Assembly (NCBI RefSeq): GCF_001598295.1
Contig: NZ_BCYR01000013.1
Location: 1-64,000, forward strand
Direction of reading: 5' to 3'
DNA length: 64,000 bases
DNA from: Klebsiella ornithinolytica NBRC 105727 = ATCC 31898
Lineage (GTDB): Bacteria > Pseudomonadota > Gammaproteobacteria > Enterobacterales > Enterobacteriaceae
In this document: positions 9,327 to 19,814 of the stretch, one piece after another
How positions within the stretch are numbered: the stretch's first letter is position 1
Layout: the number at the start of each line of letters is the position of its first letter
The notes under the pieces: generated by a model
Database searches by the model: none
What the model saw: the letters and a program-made list of their open reading frames with translations, nothing else
Told to the model about the DNA's origin: nothing
Made by a program: the position numbers and the translations under genes

Positions 9327-10094
9327 ATGCTGCAAATCTCGCATCTTTCCGCCGACTACGGCGGTAAACCGGCGCTGGCGGATATCAACCTGACGCTGGA
9401 CAGCGGCGAATTGCTGGTGGTCCTCGGACCCTCCGGCTGCGGTAAAACCACGCTGCTGAACCTGATTGCCGGATTCGTGCCTTATCAGCACGGCAGCATC
9501 ACCCTCGAAGGCCAGCGGGTAGAAGGGCCGGGCGCCGAGCGCGGCGTGGTGTTTCAGCATGAAGGGTTGCTGCCCTGGCGCAACGTACAGGATAACGTCG
9601 CGCTGGGACTCCAGCTGGCGGGCGTGGACAAAGCTGCTCGCCGGGAAACCGCGGTGCGGATGCTGAAGAAAGTGGGCCTCGAAGGAGCGGAAAAGCGCTT
9701 TATCTGGCAGCTCTCCGGCGGCCAGCGCCAGCGGGTCGGCATTGCCAGAGCGCTGGCGGCAAACCCGCAGCTGCTGTTGCTGGATGAGCCGTTTGGCGCG
9801 CTGGATGCCTTCACCCGCGAGCAGATGCAAACCCTGCTGCTTAGCCTGTGGCACGAGACCGGCAAACAGGTACTGCTGATTACGCATGATATTGAAGAGG
9901 CTGTATTTATGGCCACCGAACTGGTGCTGCTGTCGCCGGGGCCGGGCCGGGTGCTGGAGCGGCTGCCGCTGAATTTTGGTCGCCGCTTTATCGCCGGCGA
10001 GTCCTGCCGCAGCATTAAATCTGACCCGCAGTTTATCGCACAGCGTGAATATGTCCTGAGCCGGGTATTTGAACAACGGGAGGCCTTCTCATGA
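9327..10094 (+). CDS. tauB: Taurine ABC transporter ATP-binding protein
   Basis: This 255-aa ATPase energises taurine uptake. Walker [10 protein letters not shown] is at 34-42, the LSGGQRQRV signature follows mid-protein, Walker [13 protein letters not shown] comes next, and the switch histidine is in [10 protein letters not shown]. An AAAGGAGG ribosome site precedes the start, 11 nt after tauA. Its last 4 nt overlap tauC, which implies coupled translation. Confidence 0.97.
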   Translation: MLQISHLSADYGGKPALADINLTLDSGELLVVLGPSGCGKTTLLNLIAGFVPYQHGSITLEGQRVEGPGAERGVVFQHEGLLPWRNVQDNVALGLQLAGVDKAARRETAVRMLKKVGLEGAEKRFIWQLSGGQRQRVGIARALAANPQLLLLDEPFGALDAFTREQMQTLLLSLWHETGKQVLLITHDIEEAVFMATELVLLSPGPGRVLERLPLNFGRRFIAGESCRSIKSDPQFIAQREYVLSRVFEQREAFS

Positions 10095-10918
10095 GCGTGG
10101 TGATTAATGACAAACCCCAGCCGCGGACGCTGAAGTGGCGCTGGCCGCTCTCCCGCCAGCTGACGCTGAGTTTCGCCACGCTGGCGGTGCTGCTGGCGAT
10201 CTGGTGGGGCGTGACCGCCCTGCAGCTGATTAGCCCGCTGTTTCTTCCGCCGCCGCAGCAGGTATTACAGAAACTGATCGTCATTGCCGGCCCGCAGGGC
10301 TTTATGGATGCCACGCTCTGGCAACATCTGGCGGCGAGCCTGACACGGATCGCGGTCGCCCTGGTTGCGGCGACGATCCTTGGCGTGCCGGTCGGGATCG
10401 CCATGGGCCTGAGCCCGACGATCCGCGGGATTCTCGATCCGCTGATCGAACTGTATCGACCGGTGCCGCCGCTGGCCTGGCTGCCGCTGGTGATCATTTG
10501 GTTCGGCATTGGCGAAACGCCAAAAATATTACTGATTTATCTCGCGATTTTTGCGCCAGTGGTGATGTCGACGTTGGCGGGGGTGAAAAGCGCCCAGCAG
10601 GTACGGATTCGCGCCGCGCAATCTTTAGGCGCCAGCCGGGCGCAGGTACTGTGGCTGGTGATTTTGCCCGGCGCATTACCGGAAATTCTCACCGGCCTGC
10701 GTATCGGGCTCGGGGTGGGCTGGTCAACGCTGGTGGCCGCCGAACTGATTGCCGCCACCCGCGGATTAGGTTTTATGGTGCAGTCCGCCGGTGAGTTTCT
10801 CGCCACCGATGTGGTGCTGGCCGGGATCGCGGTGATTGCGATCATCGCCTTTTTACTGGAACTGGGGCTGCGCGCGTTGCAGCGTCGCCTGACGCCCTGG
10901 CATGGAGAAGTACAATGA
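10091..10918 (+). CDS. tauC: Taurine ABC transporter permease
   Basis: This 275-aa inner-membrane protein has about six hydrophobic segments and the permease EAA loop ([21 protein letters not shown] region) that docks on TauB. As in related sulfonate permeases, it probably works as a homodimer. It overlaps tauB by 4 nt at its start and tauD by 4 nt at its end, the compact arrangement also seen in E. coli. Confidence 0.97.
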   Translation: MSVVINDKPQPRTLKWRWPLSRQLTLSFATLAVLLAIWWGVTALQLISPLFLPPPQQVLQKLIVIAGPQGFMDATLWQHLAASLTRIAVALVAATILGVPVGIAMGLSPTIRGILDPLIELYRPVPPLAWLPLVIIWFGIGETPKILLIYLAIFAPVVMSTLAGVKSAQQVRIRAAQSLGASRAQVLWLVILPGALPEILTGLRIGLGVGWSTLVAAELIAATRGLGFMVQSAGEFLATDVVLAGIAVIAIIAFLLELGLRALQRRLTPWHGEVQ

Positions 10919-11766
10919 GCGAACGTTTAAGCATTACCCCGCTGGGGCCATATATTGGCGCGCAGGTTTCCGGCGTCGACATTACCCGCCCGCTGAGCGA
11001 CAACCAGTTTGAGCAGCTGTATCACGCGGTATTGCGCCATCAGGTCGTGTTCCTTCGCGAGCAGAACATTACGCCCGAGCAGCAGCGGGATCTCGCCCTG
11101 CGCTTTGGCGACCTGCATATTCATCCGGTTTATCCCCATGCGCCGGGCGTTGATGAGATTATCGTTCTCGATACCCACGACGATAATCCGCCGGATAACG
11201 ATAACTGGCACACCGATGTCACCTTTATTGCGACGCCGCCCGCCGGGGCGATCCTGGCGGCAAAAGAGCTGCCTTCAACCGGCGGCGATACTCTGTGGAC
11301 CAGCGGCGTTGCGGCGTATGAGGCGCTCTCTGAGCCTGTGCGCCAGCTGCTAAGCGGCCTGCGGGCGGAGCATGATTTTCGTAAATCGTTCCAGGAGTAT
11401 AAATACCGCAAAACCGAAGAGGAGCATCGGCGCTGGCTGGAGGCGGTTGCGAAAAACCCGCCGCTGCTGCACCCGGTGGTGCGCACCCACCCGGTGACCG
11501 GCAAACAGGCGCTGTTTGTCAATGAGGGGTTCACCACCCGCATTGTCGACGTGACGGAAAAAGAGAGCGAGGCGCTGCTCGGCTTCCTGTTCGCCCACGT
11601 CACAAAGCCGGAGTTTCAGGTACGCTGGCGCTGGCAGCCGAACGACGTGGCGATTTGGGATAACCGCGTCACCCAGCACTACGCCAACGCCGATTACCTG
11701 CCGCAGCGGCGCATTATGCACCGGGCGACGATTCTCGGGGATAAGCCCTATTACCGGGCGGGGTAA
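10915..11766 (+). CDS. tauD: Taurine dioxygenase (2-oxoglutarate-dependent)
   Basis: This 283-aa cytoplasmic Fe(II) enzyme uses 2-oxoglutarate and O2 to split taurine into sulfite and aminoacetaldehyde. The iron-binding His99-x-Asp101 lies in WHTDVTF, with the distal His near the C-terminal TQHYANAD. The positions of His99 and Asp101 equal those in E. coli TauD. It is the last gene of the operon and is followed by a REP element. Confidence 0.97.
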   Translation: MSERLSITPLGPYIGAQVSGVDITRPLSDNQFEQLYHAVLRHQVVFLREQNITPEQQRDLALRFGDLHIHPVYPHAPGVDEIIVLDTHDDNPPDNDNWHTDVTFIATPPAGAILAAKELPSTGGDTLWTSGVAAYEALSEPVRQLLSGLRAEHDFRKSFQEYKYRKTEEEHRRWLEAVAKNPPLLHPVVRTHPVTGKQALFVNEGFTTRIVDVTEKESEALLGFLFAHVTKPEFQVRWRWQPNDVAIWDNRVTQHYANADYLPQRRIMHRATILGDKPYYRAG

Positions 11767-11773
11767 TTTCTGT

Positions 11774-11808
11774 CACCCGGCTAAGGCGCAACGCGCCGCA
11801 GGCCGGGA
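11774..11808. repeat. REP-type palindromic repeat after tauD
   Basis: CACCCGGC and GCCGGG arms flank a TAAGGCGCAACGCGCC core. It lies between the convergent tauD and olsF-type genes and may serve as a transcript-end stabiliser for either. No separate U-tract terminator is visible. Confidence 0.7.
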
Positions 11809-11869
11809 GATAACGCGCGATAAATGCGCGCCGATTTAGTGCTGATAGCGCGCCTCCGGGAAGAGGTCT

Positions 11870-13588
11870 TTATGCCGATTTTTGCCCGTCTAAATGCACC
11901 CCAATATAGCGCTGATAGCGGTTGGCCTTCAGATAGGTCAAATCTACCAGCACCAGACCATCCACGCAGTTGTTGAAATCCGGGTCGCTGCCGAAATCGA
12001 TAAACTGCACGCCGCCAGGCTCGCAGACTTCCGAATACTGCTTATACAGCGGCGGGATCGCGCAGCCGAGGTTGCCGAGCAGGGATTTTAACCGCGCCAG
12101 GTCGTCGTTGTAATCTTCCCCGCCAAACTGCGCCAGCACATCCGGTAGGGAGGCAGGATAAGGGCGACGGGATTCCGCCAGCGGATGCGTCGCCGGGAAC
12201 CACAGACGGTAGAATGCCACCAGCAGATCGCGAGCCGCGGGCGGCAGGCCGCCGGAAATGGAGACCGGGCCGAACAGATAGCGATAGTGCGGGTAGCGCG
12301 CCAGCCAGGCCCCGATGCCGCACCACAGATAATCCAGCCCGCGACGCCCCCAGTAGCGCGGCTGAATAAAGCTCCGACCCAGTTCAATCCCGTGGGTGAG
12401 GATATCCTCCATCCGCGCGTCGTAGTGAAACAGGCTATAGCTATAGATCCCTTCCAGGCCGCGTTTTTCCAGCTGCATGGCGGTAGGCATAAAGCGATAG
12501 GCGCCGACGATTTCCAGGTCCTCTTCGTCCCACAGAATCAGGTGCAGGTAATCGTCATCATAGCTGTCAACGTCGCGGCGTTTGCCGCTGCCTTCGCCCA
12601 CCGCGCGAAAGGCAATCTCGCGCAGGCGGCCCAGCTCGCGCAGCAGCGGCGCATCTTCCTTACCGTCGCGCTGCCACAGATAGATGATTTTGCCATCTGC
12701 CGTGCGCCCGAGGCACTCCGCCTGGCTGAGCTCGCGCTTAAGCAGGGCGCGATCCTCGGGACGGGCAATGGCGCTTTCTGTTTTAAATACCCCCGGCATC
12801 CCTTTGCCCAGCCGCTCAACGTGGCGATAGAAGCGATCCGCCAGTTCGCGCGGAGGCGTTTGCGCGCTGTACCACGAGGACCAGGCAATCTGTTGACCGA
12901 TAGCGATCGGCAGGCTGCTGTTACGCCGGCGGAACATTTGCTGCATCAGTAGCAGCAGCGGCAGATTGTCGGAGAGCAGAGTGCTGGCGTAAAACAGCGC
13001 GCTGTTGTGCGCCCGGATCCATACCGGCAGCAGCGGGGCGCGGTACCTGGTCGCCAGTTTGATAAAGCCAGAGTGCCATTTTTTATCGCGGATCCCCCGG
13101 CGCGTCGGGCGTGAGACTTCTCCCGCAGGGAAAAAGATCAGCACGCCGCCGTTCTGCAGCTGGTTATCCATCTGTTGCAGCGCAGTTTTGGCGGTACGGC
13201 CGTTGATATTGTCAACGGGAATAAACAGCGAGCTCAGCGGTTCAAGATGGGTTAACAGGCGGTTAGTCACGACTTTGACATCGCGGCGCACGCGGGAAAC
13301 GGCATAGAGTAACGCCAGGCCGTCAAGCGTGCCGGTGGGGTGGTTAGCGACGATCACCAGCGGACCGTGTTCAGGGATTTGTTCCAGATCGTGTGCCGGG
13401 ATGGCGCAGCGGATATTGAGATGTTCGAGCACCTGTTCGACCGTATCAAGCCCTTTCAGGTGGCGATGGCGAGCGGCAAATTGTTGAAACTCTTCCTCAT
13501 GGAGTAATTTTCTGAGTAGTTTTTTTTGCCAGGGGGCAGGCCTCGCCTGAGGCCACAGGTCGTCGAGTACATTGTCGAGACTAAACAT
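11870..13588 (-). CDS. olsF: Bifunctional acyltransferase of OlsF type (predicted ornithine lipid synthesis)
   Basis: This 572-aa protein has two acyltransferase parts. Residues about 50-260 form a PlsC/LPLAT domain: ANHPTGTLDG with His83 and Asp89, then FPAGEVSR at 153-160. Residues about 290-520 resemble the OlsB/hemolysin acyltransferase family: an LREIAFRAVGEG segment, then a DSYDDDYLHLILWD segment and VGAYRFM. In Serratia, OlsF fuses the O-acyl and N-acyl steps of ornithine lipid synthesis in this domain order. Automatic annotation often says GNAT or hemolysin-like. It sits between tauD and hemB, where E. coli has no equivalent. The function is inferred from architecture. Confidence 0.75.
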   Translation of the reverse strand: MFSLDNVLDDLWPQARPAPWQKKLLRKLLHEEEFQQFAARHRHLKGLDTVEQVLEHLNIRCAIPAHDLEQIPEHGPLVIVANHPTGTLDGLALLYAVSRVRRDVKVVTNRLLTHLEPLSSLFIPVDNINGRTAKTALQQMDNQLQNGGVLIFFPAGEVSRPTRRGIRDKKWHSGFIKLATRYRAPLLPVWIRAHNSALFYASTLLSDNLPLLLLMQQMFRRRNSSLPIAIGQQIAWSSWYSAQTPPRELADRFYRHVERLGKGMPGVFKTESAIARPEDRALLKRELSQAECLGRTADGKIIYLWQRDGKEDAPLLRELGRLREIAFRAVGEGSGKRRDVDSYDDDYLHLILWDEEDLEIVGAYRFMPTAMQLEKRGLEGIYSYSLFHYDARMEDILTHGIELGRSFIQPRYWGRRGLDYLWCGIGAWLARYPHYRYLFGPVSISGGLPPAARDLLVAFYRLWFPATHPLAESRRPYPASLPDVLAQFGGEDYNDDLARLKSLLGNLGCAIPPLYKQYSEVCEPGGVQFIDFGSDPDFNNCVDGLVLVDLTYLKANRYQRYIGVHLDGQKSA

Positions 13589-13705
13589 AGCGCTTCCTCC
13601 TCCGTCCTGCCCAGACAGTAGAAGGTGCAGATGTCGCTCAGATTACAGTTGAGTGAAGATTTGGGACTGGCGCGAGTTCATTCCCCCGGGTTGTGGCTGG
13701 CGCCT

Positions 13706-13760
13706 GAACGGGGCTACCGGAGCAGGCCGTAGCCCCGGTAAGCGTAGGGCTACCGGGGGA
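13706..13760. repeat. REP-like double hairpin downstream of hemB
   Basis: GGGGCTAC at 13710 can pair with GTAGCCCC at 13729. Alternatively CCCCGGTA at 13733 can pair with TACCGGGG at 13751. The arms overlap, so the two hairpins exclude each other. It lies between hemB and olsF on the minus strand and may end or protect the hemB transcript. Confidence 0.6.
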
Positions 13761-13771
13761 ATGACGGGAAA

Positions 13772-14746
13772 TTAACGCAGGATTTTCTTTTCAGCCAGAT
13801 CGAGGGCGAAGTAGCTGAAGATCAGATCGGCACCGGCGCGCTTAATGGCACCGAGGCTTTCCAGCACCACTTTTTCTTCGTCGATAGCGCCGGCCTGAGC
13901 GGCAAATTTGATCATCGCGTATTCGCCGCTCACCTGATAGGCGCCGAGGGGCAGATCGCTGCGTTCGCGGATATCGCGCAGAATATCAAGATAGGCGCCG
14001 GCCGGTTTGACCATCAGGCAATCTGCGCCCTGGGCTTCATCCAGCAGGGATTCGCGAATAGCTTCACGGCGGTTCATCGGGCTCATCTGGTAGGTTTTAC
14101 GATCGCCTTTCAGCGCGGTACCGGCCGCTTCGCGGAACGGGCCATAGAATGAAGAGGCAAACTTGGTGGAGTAGGACATGATGGCCGTACGGGTAAAACC
14201 GGCGGCGTCCAGCGCCTGGCGAATCGCCTGCACCTGACCATCCATTGCCGCGGAGGGCGCGATAAAATCGGCGCCTGCCGCAGCGGCAACCACCGCCTGT
14301 TTGCCAAGGTTCACCAGGGTAGCGTCGTTGTCGACGCCGTGGTCGCACAATACGCCGCAGTGGCCGTGTGAAGTGTATTCACAGAAGCAGGTATCGGACA
14401 TAACAATCATCTCCGGTACTGCGTCCTTACTGATGCGTGACATACGCGCCACCAGGCCGTTCTCATTCCAGGCATCGCTGCCGGTCGCGTCGGTATGGTG
14501 CGAAATACCGAAGGTCATCACCGAGCGGATACCGGCGTTGGCGATACGCTCGATTTCCCGCGCCAGGTATTTTTCCGGAATACGCATCACGCCAGGCATG
14601 GCTTCGATGGCTTTGTAATCGTCGATTTCTTCTTCAACAAAGATCGGCAACACCAGGTCATTCAAACTCAGTGTTGTCTCTTCAAACATGGCGCGCAGCG
14701 CAGCGGATTGACGCAAACGGCGGGGGCGAGTGATTAAATCTGTCAT
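13772..14746 (-). CDS. hemB: Porphobilinogen synthase (delta-aminolevulinate dehydratase)
   Basis: This 324-aa cytoplasmic enzyme condenses two 5-aminolevulinate molecules to porphobilinogen in heme synthesis. The zinc-site cysteines lie in [18 protein letters not shown]. The Schiff-base lysines lie in [12 protein letters not shown] and [12 protein letters not shown] chose the ATG at 14746, which gives MTDLI as in E. coli; an upstream in-frame ATG at 14779 would add 11 unlikely residues. Confidence 0.98.
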   Translation of the reverse strand: MTDLITRPRRLRQSAALRAMFEETTLSLNDLVLPIFVEEEIDDYKAIEAMPGVMRIPEKYLAREIERIANAGIRSVMTFGISHHTDATGSDAWNENGLVARMSRISKDAVPEMIVMSDTCFCEYTSHGHCGVLCDHGVDNDATLVNLGKQAVVAAAAGADFIAPSAAMDGQVQAIRQALDAAGFTRTAIMSYSTKFASSFYGPFREAAGTALKGDRKTYQMSPMNRREAIRESLLDEAQGADCLMVKPAGAYLDILRDIRERSDLPLGAYQVSGEYAMIKFAAQAGAIDEEKVVLESLGAIKRAGADLIFSYFALDLAEKKILR

Positions 14747-14861
14747 GGTTTGCCTGATTTTGTGAAATGAAAACAACAAGTCTAACCGAAATTCCGGTGA
14801 GATGTTTCGCCAAAGGAAGCATTAAGCCCACGTTACCCTGGAACCCATGCCGTGATGACGA

Positions 14862-16019
14862 TCAGGACTCCGGGATCGGCGCCGGCTGTCCGCCGCTGAG
14901 TTCGCTGACCAGATCGTTAATACCGTTGCTCATATTGCTAAATCGGGTCAGCGATGAGCGGGTGACCACCACAAAGGCACCGATATTTGCCTGCGGGTTC
15001 ATGGCCATATAGGTAATGAATCCACCGCCGCCGCCGGTTTTTTGAATAATCCCCGGATGGCCATCTTTCGGTTTCATATAGACCCAGCCAAGACCCAGAG
15101 CGTCCGCTTTGCCCGGCACATCCATACCGATAACCCGTGTTAGCTGGCTACGTTGATAAATCAACGTCTGCATACGGTCAGCCTGCTGCCCGCGGGTATA
15201 GAAATCGGAGGAAAGGAACTGCTGCATCCAGCGCATCATATCGCCCGGCGTCGAGTAGACGCCGCCGCTGCCGATTGCCGCCAGCGTATTGTTGCACGGG
15301 CTGGCGCCTTTCTCGGCGACCATCAGGCGGCGGCACTGATCCGGTGAAGGGGTAAAGGTGGTGTCTTTCATACCCAGCGGCCGGGTGATTTGCTCTTCAA
15401 ATAGCTGCGGATAGGGTTTTCCCGCTGCCGTAGAAAGGGCGTCTGCCAGCAGATCGAACGCGAGGTTGGAGTAAGCGGCCTGCGATCCCGGGGCCGCTTT
15501 CAGCGATGCTGTCGACAGCCACGACCAGCGATCCTGGCGCGTTGGCCAGACGAAGACCGGACGATGCGCCGCACCACCGGGCTGTTCGCGCGGCAGCGCG
15601 CTGGTGTGGGTCGCCAGGTTGACCAACGTAATCGGCGTGCCCTGATACGTCGGTACCCGGGCACCCGGCGGCGCGTATTTACTGAGCGGGTCGTTGAGCT
15701 TGACGACGCCCTGATCGAGCATTTTTACCAGCATCTCGCTGGTCATCAGTTTACTCAGCGAAGCAATGCGGATAACCGAATCCAGCTGCGGATGCTCATT
15801 GTTGCCCGGACGCGTTTCGCCAAAGCTACGAAACACGCGCTGGTTGCCATCAATAACAACCAGCGCCATGCCGGTGGCACCGCTACCGTAATAGATATGG
15901 TTGGCGTAACGATCGACCACATTGGCGGCAAATTCCGGGTCAACGATCGGTTGAGCTGCCTGGACCGATGTCCATGACGCCGCACACAGCGCAGCAAAAA
16001 TAAGCAGACTACGTTTCAA
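14862..16019 (-). CDS. ampH: AmpH D-alanyl-D-alanine carboxypeptidase/endopeptidase
   Basis: This 385-aa class C penicillin-binding protein has a signal peptide ending VQAA near residue 22. The SxxK motif is Ser87-Leu-Ser-Lys90, the YSN triad element lies in AAYSNLAFD, and KTG lies in IIQKTGGGG. It trims peptidoglycan peptides in the periplasm and is not a strong beta-lactamase. The sequence closely follows E. coli AmpH over its whole length. It is divergent from the hydrolase gene at 16220. Confidence 0.96.
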   Translation of the reverse strand: MKRSLLIFAALCAASWTSVQAAQPIVDPEFAANVVDRYANHIYYGSGATGMALVVIDGNQRVFRSFGETRPGNNEHPQLDSVIRIASLSKLMTSEMLVKMLDQGVVKLNDPLSKYAPPGARVPTYQGTPITLVNLATHTSALPREQPGGAAHRPVFVWPTRQDRWSWLSTASLKAAPGSQAAYSNLAFDLLADALSTAAGKPYPQLFEEQITRPLGMKDTTFTPSPDQCRRLMVAEKGASPCNNTLAAIGSGGVYSTPGDMMRWMQQFLSSDFYTRGQQADRMQTLIYQRSQLTRVIGMDVPGKADALGLGWVYMKPKDGHPGIIQKTGGGGGFITYMAMNPQANIGAFVVVTRSSLTRFSNMSNGINDLVSELSGGQPAPIPES

Positions 16020-16219
16020 CTGGGGTATCCATAATGATAAGAAGAGATATAGGGCATATTTATACTACGAAGCGCGGCTGAACGAAGTGGAATAACGACA
16101 ATATTTAGCAGAAAAACGTAACCGTGCGTAAAAAGGACTTTTTTATGCTTTCGAATATCCGCTTTCTCCGGTGGGCGCGTATGATGAGCGTTTGATGTAT
16201 CGGGTGACGAGAGAGAAAC

Positions 16220-16753
16220 ATGGCGGCTCAACGAGTGGTGATGGTAGTAGATATGCAAAATGGCGTCTTTGCGACGCCGCGTATTGAGCGCGAACGCTGC
16301 GTCGCGCATATTAACCGTCTGATTCGCGCCGCGGATCGCGTGATTTTTATTCAGCATGCCGAGGACGGCGGTCTGGAAGAGGGGAGTGCAGGCTTTGCGC
16401 TGCTGGCGGATCTGGAACCCCCCGCAGACGCCCTCTATGTCACCAAAACCGCCTGCGATGCGTTCTATAAAACGCGTCTTGAGCAGGTACTGAGCGAGCA
16501 TCAAATCCACCAGTTCGTGATTTGCGGCTGCGCGACCGATTACTGTGTCGATACCACCATCAAAAACGGCGCCAGCCGCGGCTATGCCATCACCGTGGCT
16601 GAGGATGCGCACACCACGGCGAACCGTCCGGCTGCGCAGGCCGTAACGCTGATTGACCACTACAACGACGTCTGGCGTACGCTAACCGTACCCGGCAATC
16701 CCGTACGCGTGAAATCCGTAGAAACAATTCTGGCCGAATGGCAGACGAACTAA
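16220..16753 (+). CDS. Isochorismatase-fold cysteine hydrolase
   Basis: This 177-aa cytoplasmic protein has the isochorismatase-like catalytic triad: Asp11 in VVDMQNGVF, Lys76 in VTKTACDAF, and Cys109 in CATDYCVDTT. The family hydrolyses small amides or enol ethers such as nicotinamide, N-carbamoyl compounds and isochorismate. I cannot name the substrate. It lies alone between ampH and sbmA, a slot that is empty in E. coli K-12. The start ATG has GAGAGA upstream. Confidence 0.85.
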   Translation: MAAQRVVMVVDMQNGVFATPRIERERCVAHINRLIRAADRVIFIQHAEDGGLEEGSAGFALLADLEPPADALYVTKTACDAFYKTRLEQVLSEHQIHQFVICGCATDYCVDTTIKNGASRGYAITVAEDAHTTANRPAAQAVTLIDHYNDVWRTLTVPGNPVRVKSVETILAEWQTN

Positions 16754-16872
16754 GCTGCTGATATTTGGTCTCATCATCCGACCGCCCTCCCCAGGCTGCT
16801 ACAGTGATGCGGCGGGCGTTTTCGTGGTACACAGCATAGCCAGAACGATAAAGAAGTTAGCAGGAGTAGATG

Positions 16873-18093
16873 ATGTTTAAATCTTTTTTCCCCAAACCGG
16901 GGCCGTTTTTTCTTTCTGCCTTTGTCTGGTCGCTGCTTGCAGTGATCTTTTGGCAGGCGGGCGGTGGCGACTGGCTGCTGCGTTTGACCGGGGCATCACA
17001 AAATGTTGCCATCAGCGCTGCGCGATTCTGGTCGCTGAATTATCTGGTATTTTATGCCTACTACGTTTTCTGCGTGGGCATTTTTGCGCTGTTTTGGTTT
17101 ACCTACAGCCCACACCGCTGGCAATACTGGTCGATTCTCGGCACCTCTTTGATCATCTTTGTAACCTGGTTTCTGGTGGAAGTTGGGGTCGCGATCAACG
17201 CCTGGTATGCGCCGTTCTACGATCTGATCCAGACCGCGCTGGCCACGCCGCATAAAGTCAGTATTAACCAGTTCTATCAGGAAATTGGCGTGTTCCTCGG
17301 CATTGCGGTGATCGCGGTGATAATTGGCGTGATGAACAACTTTTTCGTCAGCCACTACGTTTTCCGCTGGCGTACGGCGATGAACGAACACTATATGGCC
17401 CACTGGCATCACCTGCGCCACATCGAAGGTGCCGCTCAGCGTGTGCAGGAAGATACCATGCGCTTTGCCTCTACCCTTGAGGATATGGGCGTGAGCTTTA
17501 TCAACGCCGTGATGACGCTGATTGCCTTCCTGCCGGTGCTGGTCACGCTGTCTGAACACGTGCCGGATCTGCCGATTGTAGGTCACCTGCCGTATGGCCT
17601 GGTGATTGCAGCGGTGGTGTGGTCACTGATGGGGACCGGCCTGCTGGCGGTCGTGGGGATCAAACTGCCGGGGCTGGAATTTAAAAACCAGCGCGTGGAA
17701 GCGGCGTATCGTAAAGAGCTGGTGTATGGCGAAGATGATGAATCCCGCGCCACGCCGCCGACAGTGCGCGAGCTGTTTAGCGCCGTTCGTCGCAACTATT
17801 TCCGCCTCTATTTCCACTACATGTATTTCAACATCGCCCGCATTCTTTATCTGCAGGTGGATAACGTTTTCGGTTTGTTCCTGCTGTTTCCGTCGATCGT
17901 TGCCGGTACGATTACGTTGGGCCTGATGACGCAGATTACCAACGTGTTCGGCCAGGTACGCGGCTCGTTCCAGTACCTGATTAGCTCGTGGACGACGCTG
18001 GTGGAACTGATGTCCATCTACAAACGTCTGCGTAGTTTTGAACGCGAACTGGATGGTAAAGAGCTGCAGCCTGTTACCCAGACGCTAAACTGA
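16873..18093 (+). CDS. sbmA: SbmA peptide antibiotic transporter
   Basis: This 406-aa inner-membrane protein has about seven or eight hydrophobic segments and belongs to the SbmA/BacA family. It brings microcins, bleomycin and proline-rich antimicrobial peptides into the cytoplasm using the proton gradient. Conservation with E. coli SbmA is strong ([28 protein letters not shown]). I chose the second of two adjacent ATGs (16873) because AGGAG lies 6 nt before it. It is followed 37 nt later by yaiW, as in E. coli. Confidence 0.97.
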   Translation: MFKSFFPKPGPFFLSAFVWSLLAVIFWQAGGGDWLLRLTGASQNVAISAARFWSLNYLVFYAYYVFCVGIFALFWFTYSPHRWQYWSILGTSLIIFVTWFLVEVGVAINAWYAPFYDLIQTALATPHKVSINQFYQEIGVFLGIAVIAVIIGVMNNFFVSHYVFRWRTAMNEHYMAHWHHLRHIEGAAQRVQEDTMRFASTLEDMGVSFINAVMTLIAFLPVLVTLSEHVPDLPIVGHLPYGLVIAAVVWSLMGTGLLAVVGIKLPGLEFKNQRVEAAYRKELVYGEDDESRATPPTVRELFSAVRRNYFRLYFHYMYFNIARILYLQVDNVFGLFLLFPSIVAGTITLGLMTQITNVFGQVRGSFQYLISSWTTLVELMSIYKRLRSFERELDGKELQPVTQTLN

Positions 18094-18130
18094 TTACCGA
18101 TCCCCACCCATAGCAGAGGCAGATTGAAGG

Positions 18131-19261
18131 ATGATGCAAAGACAAGGAAAGTGCAGGGCAGCCGCGGTACCACGTCGAGTTTCCTGCGCCCTGACGCTGT
18201 TGGCTGGGGTTGTTCTGAGCGCCTGTACCAGCAACACGGCGCCGGTACTGAAAGAGGGCGAAAAGCCCGTTGACGTTGCCGCGGTGGTGCGGCAAAAAAT
18301 GCCCGCCAGCGTGAAGGACAGGGATGAATGGGCGCAGGCGATTGCCAAAACCTTCGAAAGTCAGAAGCTGGCACCGACGGAAGAGAACGTCTGTTCGGTG
18401 CTGGCCGTCGCGCAGCAGGAGTCCAACTATCAATCCGATCCGGTGGTGCCGGGGCTGAGCAAAATCGCCTGGCAAGAGATAGACCGCCGGGCCGAGAAGA
18501 TGCATATCCCGGTTTTCCTTGTGCACACGGCGCTGAAAATTCCGTCACCCAACGGCAAAAGCTACAGCGAGCGGCTGGATAACGTGAAAACGGAAAAGCA
18601 GCTTAGCGCCGTGTTTGACGATTTTATCGGCATGGTGCCTATGGGGCAGAAGTTATTCGGTTCACTTAACCCGGTGCATACCGGCGGACCAATGCAGGTG
18701 AGCATTGCGTTTGCCGAACAGCATACCGATGGCTACCCGTGGAAAATCAACGGCACCGTGCGCCAGGAAGTGTTCAGCCTGCGCGGCGGCCTGTGGTTTG
18801 GTACCCGGCACCTGCTCAACTATCCGGCGAACTACAGCGTGCCGCTGTACCGTTTTGCAGATTTTAACGCGGGCTGGTACGCCAGCCGCAATGCTGCGTT
18901 TCAGAATGCCGTCAGTAAAGCGAGCGGCGTGAAGCTGGCGCTGGACGGTGATTTAATTCGTTATGATAGCGATGATGCAGGGACGACGGAGCTGGCGGTA
19001 CGCCGTTTAGCCGGGCAGCTGGCGATGAGCGATGATGACATCCACCGGCAGTTGAAAAAAGGCGACAGCCTGGCGTTTGAAAAAACCGAACTGTACCAAC
19101 AGATTTTCCGTCTGGCGGATAAGAAAGCAGGCAAAGCGCTGCCGCGGGAGATACTGCCGGGGATTCAGCTTGAGAGCCCTAAAATTACGCGCAATCTGAC
19201 CACGGCCTGGTTTGCGAAACGCGTTGATGAGAGGCGGGCCAGCTGTATGGCGCGTCGCTAG
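18131..19261 (+). CDS. yaiW: YaiW outer-membrane lipoprotein (DUF1615)
   Basis: This 376-aa protein has a lipoprotein signal with lipobox LSAC (Cys32). The charged start of about 17 residues is longer than usual. The remainder is a DUF1615 domain, related to lytic-transglycosylase-like folds (VAQQESNYQ region). E. coli YaiW is a surface-exposed lipoprotein made with SbmA and linked to peptide uptake. The two ATGs at 18131 and 18134 both sit very close to GAAGG, so the exact start is uncertain. Its last 4 nt overlap the end of convergent yaiY. Confidence 0.92.
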   Translation: MMQRQGKCRAAAVPRRVSCALTLLAGVVLSACTSNTAPVLKEGEKPVDVAAVVRQKMPASVKDRDEWAQAIAKTFESQKLAPTEENVCSVLAVAQQESNYQSDPVVPGLSKIAWQEIDRRAEKMHIPVFLVHTALKIPSPNGKSYSERLDNVKTEKQLSAVFDDFIGMVPMGQKLFGSLNPVHTGGPMQVSIAFAEQHTDGYPWKINGTVRQEVFSLRGGLWFGTRHLLNYPANYSVPLYRFADFNAGWYASRNAAFQNAVSKASGVKLALDGDLIRYDSDDAGTTELAVRRLAGQLAMSDDDIHRQLKKGDSLAFEKTELYQQIFRLADKKAGKALPREILPGIQLESPKITRNLTTAWFAKRVDERRASCMARR

Positions 19262-19560
19262 CGATTATCGCTCCAGCGCAGGATAAGCCCCAGTACGCCG
19301 ATCAACAGGCCGCCGAACAGGAAGGGGATCAGACCAAACAGGGTCCCCACCGCCAGCCCAATCTTAATTCGGGGCGAGCTGTTGTCCTGGATTTGCATCA
19401 GGTGCTCGAAAACGCCGGGGGCATGTACCAGCATACTTAACATCTGCGCGCCGGCCCAGAAACAGAACAGCACAAACAGGGCATAGGCAATATTGCTGCG
19501 GGTGATGGCACTTCTTTTTTTAGCGGCAATAAGTGATTTTGAAAAGGCGAACTCAGCCAT
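19258..19560 (-). CDS. yaiY: YaiY inner-membrane protein (DUF2755)
   Basis: A 100-aa protein with two hydrophobic segments (residues about 21-45 and 70-92), matching E. coli YaiY in length and in [11 protein letters not shown]. Function is unknown. I chose the ATG at 19560, which has GGAGG 5 nt upstream. The longer reading frame to 19605 lacks such a site. Confidence 0.9.
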   Translation of the reverse strand: MAEFAFSKSLIAAKKRSAITRSNIAYALFVLFCFWAGAQMLSMLVHAPGVFEHLMQIQDNSSPRIKIGLAVGTLFGLIPFLFGGLLIGVLGLILRWSDNR

Positions 19561-19814
19561 CTTACCCTCCGAACTTGACTGACCTGCTGGTGTGCATCGC
19601 GGCATAGCGATTATTCTGGCAGCGGGAAGGGGTTCTCAGTATCAGATTGCTGGTAATTTACGACCAGGAATATTCCTGTTTTCTACCCGGGAGCGGGTGG
19701 GCGGATCATTTTGCGGAACTTAGAGCGATATCCCAATGTGTGATAATTCTCCCCGGGGCTACAGACCGCGGATTCCGGCTGTGCGAAGATGCTTTTTTTG
19801 TTGTCGGAGGGGCC

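Noticed and set aside
9279-10076. Long minus-strand open frame opposite tauB
   Set aside because: It is the antisense of tauB, which has full Walker motifs; the reverse product has no recognisable features.
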